Assembly (NCBI RefSeq): GCF_001418015.1
Contig: NZ_LIQG01000026.1
Span: 620,001-684,000, forward strand
Source: Lacinutrix mariniflava
Lineage (GTDB): Bacteria > Bacteroidota > Bacteroidia > Flavobacteriales > Flavobacteriaceae
Reading direction: 5' to 3'
Length of the DNA stretch: 64,000 bases
Position 1 is the stretch's first letter, and each line of letters begins with the position of its first letter. Positions 60,961 through 64,000 of the stretch are shown here, in pieces. The notes beneath the pieces are model-generated. The model made no database searches, was not told the origin of the DNA, and worked only from the letters and a program-made list of their open reading frames with translations. Made by a program: the position numbers and the translations under genes.

Positions 60961-61806
60961 TTATTTAGTATTTTTTATTGCTTGTCTGTTTTTCCAGTCA
61001 ATCCATTTTTGACCTTTTAGACTTCGCATTAAGTTGTCAAAATTACGCATTACAATTATATTATAAATAGCTTTTGCTAAGTTTTTTGGACGTCTCGCTA
61101 TAGCTCTTAAACTCATTGAAAATCCGGGAGTTATATATTTCATGTAATGCCAATATCCTTCTGGCATATAAAGGGTTTCTCCATGATTAAGTTCGCATTC
61201 CCAACCTTTAGCTTTTAGTAAAGCTGGCCATTTTTTAAAATCCGGGTTAGAAAAGTCTATATCTTCCCTAACAATTAGTGAATGTGGAATTTTATATAAA
61301 TGCTTATTTTGTTTTTGGTCGAATAGAATAATTTGCTTCTTGCCTTCAAAATGAAAATGAAAAATATTAGCTAAATCAATATCATAATGCATAAAAGTGT
61401 GGCTGTCGCTACCACCAAAAAAGAGCATTGGTAAGCCTTTCATTAAACGTATGCCAAAATCTGGAAATTTAAAATCTTTTTGAAGCTGAGGTACTTCTTT
61501 TAAAACATTCCATAAAAAAATTCGAAACTTTGTAGGCTCACGTTTAAGCAGGTCTACATAGTCTCTCATTTTCATCTTAGCATGTGGTTCATTAAATCCG
61601 TCTTTATAGTCTACAGGTCTATCATCGTATAGAGGGACTGTTGTGTCACCTGCAACTTTTTTTATATAGTCTAAATTCCATTTTGTAAAAGCAGGCCAAT
61701 CTTCTATACCGTGTTCTATTACCACAGGTTTCTGTGGCTTAAAATAAAGACGTATAAAGTCTTCTTTTGTAATAGTCTTTACACGTGGTATATTCTTAAT
61801 ATTCAA
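60961..61806 (-). CDS. Cupin-8/JmjC-like dioxygenase-type protein
   Basis: The 281-residue protein has the Cupin_8 (JmjC-like) fold. It begins KTITKEDFIRLYFKPQKPVVIEHG, then DSHTFMHYDIDLANIFHFHFEGKK with the HxD metal-binding pair, and later MPEGYWHYMKYITPGFSMSLR with the distal histidine. This gives the H-D-H facial triad expected of Fe(II)/2-oxoglutarate oxygenases. The closest named relatives hydroxylate proteins or small molecules. The substrate is unknown. It is followed 7 bases later by a barrel gene and lies downstream of bioB. Confidence 0.87.
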   Translation of the reverse strand: MNIKNIPRVKTITKEDFIRLYFKPQKPVVIEHGIEDWPAFTKWNLDYIKKVAGDTTVPLYDDRPVDYKDGFNEPHAKMKMRDYVDLLKREPTKFRIFLWNVLKEVPQLQKDFKFPDFGIRLMKGLPMLFFGGSDSHTFMHYDIDLANIFHFHFEGKKQIILFDQKQNKHLYKIPHSLIVREDIDFSNPDFKKWPALLKAKGWECELNHGETLYMPEGYWHYMKYITPGFSMSLRAIARRPKNLAKAIYNIIVMRNFDNLMRSLKGQKWIDWKNRQAIKNTK

Positions 61807-61872
61807 GCTTTAAGTATTGTTAAATTAGCCAACAAAGTTAACAAAACTAAAATTCTATATAAAGTACTTTAA

Positions 61873-62967
61873 CTATTTTAAAGGTTTTCTATTGTGCTTT
61901 GCTAATTCATTGCGTGCTATTTTATGGTCTGGTCTTGTCCATTTTGGTTTTTCTCCCAAGGCTTCAAATTTAGAATCTCTTGCTTCAATAGTTTGTGGTT
62001 GTTCTTTTTTTGTAAATGGTTTTTGTGGCTTTAAGCCTAGAGTTTTAAATAGTTCCATATCTCCTTCAATTTCAGGATTAGGAGTTGTTAATAATTTATC
62101 TCCAGCAAAGATGGAATTCGCTCCAGCAAAAAAGCACATGGCCTGTCCTTCTCTAGACATTTGTGTTCTACCTGCGCTTAAACGCACTTGTGTTTCTGGT
62201 AGCACGATTCTAGTAGTAGCTACCATTCTAACCATATCCCAGATTTTAATTGGTTTTTGGCTTTCTAACGGAGTGCCTTCTACAGCTACTAATGCATTTA
62301 TTGGTGTGGATTCTGGTTGTGGATTTAATGTAGACAATGCGACTAACATTCCTGCTCGGTCTTCGGTTTTTTCTCCCATACCAATAATTCCGCCAGAACA
62401 AACGGTTACATTTGTTTTTCTAACGTTTTCTATCGTTTTTAAGCGGTCTTCAAAACCACGAGTTGAAATGACTTCTTTGTAGTATTCCTCAGAAGAATCT
62501 AAATTATGATTGTAAGCATATAAACCTGATTCGGCTAGCCTTTTGGCTTGATTTTCGGTAACCATTCCTAAGGTGCAGCACACCTCCATATCTAGTTTGT
62601 TAATAGTACGAACCATTTCTAAAACTTGATCAAATTCTGCTCCGTCTTTAACATTTCTCCAAGCAGCGCCCATGCATACTCGGGAGCTTCCTCCAGACTT
62701 AGCGCGTAGAGCTTGGGCCTTAACTTGTTGTATAGTCATTAAGTCATTTCCTTCTACATCTGTATGATATCTTGCTGCTTGTGGGCAGTAGCCACAATCT
62801 TCTGAACAACCTCCGGTTTTAATAGATATTAGAGTGCTAACTTGAACCGTATTTGGGTCGTGATGTAGACGGTGTACGGTTGCAGCTTCATAGAGCAATT
62901 CCATCATTGGTTTGTTGTAAATATCTAGAATTTGCTCCGTTGTCCAGTTGTGTCTAATTTTGCTCAT
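61873..62967 (-). CDS. bioB: Biotin synthase
   Basis: BioB inserts sulfur into dethiobiotin using radical S-adenosylmethionine chemistry. The 364-residue protein carries the radical-SAM CxxxCxxC motif in TGGCSEDCGYCPQ (C54, C58, C61). It also has MGAAWRNVKDG, the conserved HNLDSSEEYYKEV, and GNDLMTIQQV. The C-terminus extends past the usual end (residues about 320-364) with a lysine-rich tail. Other bio genes are not in the window. It follows the partial TonB receptor gene on the same strand, beyond a hairpin that probably ends the receptor transcript. Confidence 0.97.
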   Translation of the reverse strand: MSKIRHNWTTEQILDIYNKPMMELLYEAATVHRLHHDPNTVQVSTLISIKTGGCSEDCGYCPQAARYHTDVEGNDLMTIQQVKAQALRAKSGGSSRVCMGAAWRNVKDGAEFDQVLEMVRTINKLDMEVCCTLGMVTENQAKRLAESGLYAYNHNLDSSEEYYKEVISTRGFEDRLKTIENVRKTNVTVCSGGIIGMGEKTEDRAGMLVALSTLNPQPESTPINALVAVEGTPLESQKPIKIWDMVRMVATTRIVLPETQVRLSAGRTQMSREGQAMCFFAGANSIFAGDKLLTTPNPEIEGDMELFKTLGLKPQKPFTKKEQPQTIEARDSKFEALGEKPKWTRPDHKIARNELAKHNRKPLK

Positions 62968-63005
62968 AGGAAATAAAATAATTTTAAGGTTCCGTTTCTT
63001 TATGT

Positions 63006-63043
63006 AAAATAATAAGCCCTATTGTTTTAAAACTATAGGGCTT
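63006..63043 (-). terminator. Probable intrinsic terminator of the TonB receptor gene
   Basis: A 9-bp stem AAGCCCTAT / ATAGGGCTT is followed on the minus strand by a T-rich run. It lies between the receptor stop and the bioB start. Confidence 0.65.
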
Positions 63044-63073
63044 AAAGTGGTTAGGTTAAGTTATGGTGCTCCT

Positions 63074-64000
63074 TTAGTTAAAGTTATAACGTAATCCAAA
63101 TAACACGTTACTTGGAGGCATAGGTGTAAACCCAGTTTCTATATAATCTGCATCAAAAATATTGCTTGCAGTAGCTGTTAATTCTACTTGTTTTAAACTT
63201 AATACTAAAGAGGCATCCCAAACATTATAGCTTTGTCCGGTAGTGCGCTCTGCATGTTTGTAAATAATATTTTGTCTTAAGTTTTTAAACAATTGAGTAC
63301 TTAGTCGTGTTGTAAAGTGATGTTTTAATGTGTTTAAAGAGTAGCGTGATAAGTTCTTATTTTGGTCTAGAATATCGTCTTCTAAAAACGTATAACCAAC
63401 AGCAAGTGTCTGATTAAAATCAATTATTTTAAAGTTATAAGAAGCATCAAACTCAAAACCTTTAGTATTTACTTCTGTAATATTTGTTGCAGTATAGATT
63501 TCTTCAGTAGTGTTTGGTCTTAAAAAATCTATTAAGTTTTTAGCGTCTCTATTAAAAAAGGCTAAAGATGTAGAGAATGTATTGGTGTTGTAATTAATAC
63601 CAAGTTCTTGAGCAAATGCTTCTTCAGGTTCTAAATCTGCATTTCCAGTAGTTCTAAAATCGTTGTAAAATAAGTCTGTATATGTTGGTATTCTGTATGT
63701 GTAGCCCATGTTTCCATAAACTTTTAAGTTGTTGTTAATTTTATATCCAACGTCTAATCCAGGAAAGGCTTGAAATTTAAAATCAGAAAAATAAGAAACA
63801 GCAATACCAGGAGTAATATCTAATTTGTTATCTAATAGTTTAAACTGATGTTCTAAAAAGACGTTAGTCATGAATCGGTTACGGTTTCCTAAGTTGTTAC
63901 TTCTTAAATATACTTTTGAAACATCCACACCAAAACCAGTAACTCCTGCTTCAGAAGTGTAAGATGCATTAACTTCGGCTCCAATTTTATCTGTAATATG
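63074..64000 (-). CDS. TonB-dependent receptor (C-terminal part, runs off the window)
   Basis: The frame is open to the right edge, so the gene continues beyond the window and only about 308 C-terminal residues are visible. They have the barrel signature of TonB receptors: FQAFPGLDVGYKINNNLKVYG, NMGYTYRIPTYTDLFYNDFR, DLEPEEAFAQELGINY. The end VLFGLRYNFN carries the terminal aromatic residue. The TonB box, plug and substrate cannot be seen. The TYTDLFY and DLEPE pattern is common in BtuB-like receptors, so a vitamin-type substrate is possible but not shown. It is followed by a hairpin and then bioB. Confidence 0.9.
   Translation of the reverse strand, partial: HITDKIGAEVNASYTSEAGVTGFGVDVSKVYLRSNNLGNRNRFMTNVFLEHQFKLLDNKLDITPGIAVSYFSDFKFQAFPGLDVGYKINNNLKVYGNMGYTYRIPTYTDLFYNDFRTTGNADLEPEEAFAQELGINYNTNTFSTSLAFFNRDAKNLIDFLRPNTTEEIYTATNITEVNTKGFEFDASYNFKIIDFNQTLAVGYTFLEDDILDQNKNLSRYSLNTLKHHFTTRLSTQLFKNLRQNIIYKHAERTTGQSYNVWDASLVLSLKQVELTATASNIFDADYIETGFTPMPPSNVLFGLRYNFN

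Noticed and set aside
1-64000. CRISPR arrays, prophage, insertion sequences or rRNA genes
   Set aside because: I found no regularly spaced direct repeats, transposase or integrase motifs, phage structural genes or rRNA-like blocks. The dispersed palindromes are too few and too irregular to be a CRISPR array.

Overview
The window is a gene-dense, AT-rich chromosomal segment typical of a marine member of the Flavobacteriaceae (Bacteroidota). The evidence is: -7 promoter boxes of the TAnnTTTG type, weak Shine-Dalgarno signals, type IX secretion (T9SS) products (a PorZ-like protein and a secreted protein with a C-terminal sorting domain), several TonB-dependent receptors, a fused HemC-HemD, and many short genes for lipoproteins and outer-membrane proteins with no clear function. 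I see no prophage, transposase, CRISPR array, rRNA or plasmid-type gene. The genus cannot be fixed from the sequence alone.

Layout. Positions 1-11215 hold a heme-synthesis neighbourhood. On the minus strand run hemA, fused hemCD, a tRNA-Ser(GGA), hemE and the start of an EI24/CysZ-like membrane protein. A divergent AraC regulator follows, then a membrane protein and a giant TraB/GumN protein, then hemH and a hemJ-like gene on the plus strand. Positions 11297-14008 hold a small secreted protein coupled to an orphan histidine kinase, and an enoyl-CoA hydratase. Positions 14129-18759 hold a secreted protein, a second AraC regulator, an HD hydrolase, an acyl-ACP desaturase, a PlsC-type acyltransferase and a bacilliredoxin. 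Positions 19021-25337 hold a TerB-DnaJ protein, a sigma factor paired with a membrane protein carrying a TonB-like domain, a second acyltransferase, trpS and a UDP-sugar-epimerase-like dehydrogenase. Positions 25496-28770 hold two lipoproteins and an M13 metallopeptidase. Positions 28942-35778 hold a complete RND efflux operon bracketed by a MarR/GbsR-type regulator with a visible operator and a TetR regulator. Positions 35796-41609 hold a small conserved protein, a Crp/Fnr regulator, an alpha/beta-hydrolase fused to a long C-terminal region, gpsA, a lipoprotein and a BON-LysM protein. Positions 42009-50946 are mostly housekeeping: nadD, gmk, yicC, a thioesterase, a DMT transporter, an ArsC-like protein, a DinB protein, cystathionine gamma-synthase and glutamate dehydrogenase. 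Positions 51050-64000 hold porZ, recO, a TonB receptor, a T9SS-secreted lamin-tail protein, recX, an outer-membrane barrel, a cupin/JmjC protein, bioB and the end of another TonB receptor.

No single spectacular new system stands out. The most interesting signals are non-coding. Four families of short dispersed palindromic elements lie between genes, and two of them also lie in frame inside coding sequences: a REP-like element in the TonB-domain protein at 20993-21029, and a short palindrome in the sorting domain at 56682-56703. The same short palindrome sits 34-35 bases upstream of two start codons. A two-copy element with inverted ends lies at 18828 and 38746. A 345-base stretch with several hairpins lies between two convergent genes. 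Other points worth a look are a tRNA embedded in the heme operon, a cysteine cluster in ferrochelatase, and the hydrolase fusion beside a Crp/Fnr gene with candidate operators.
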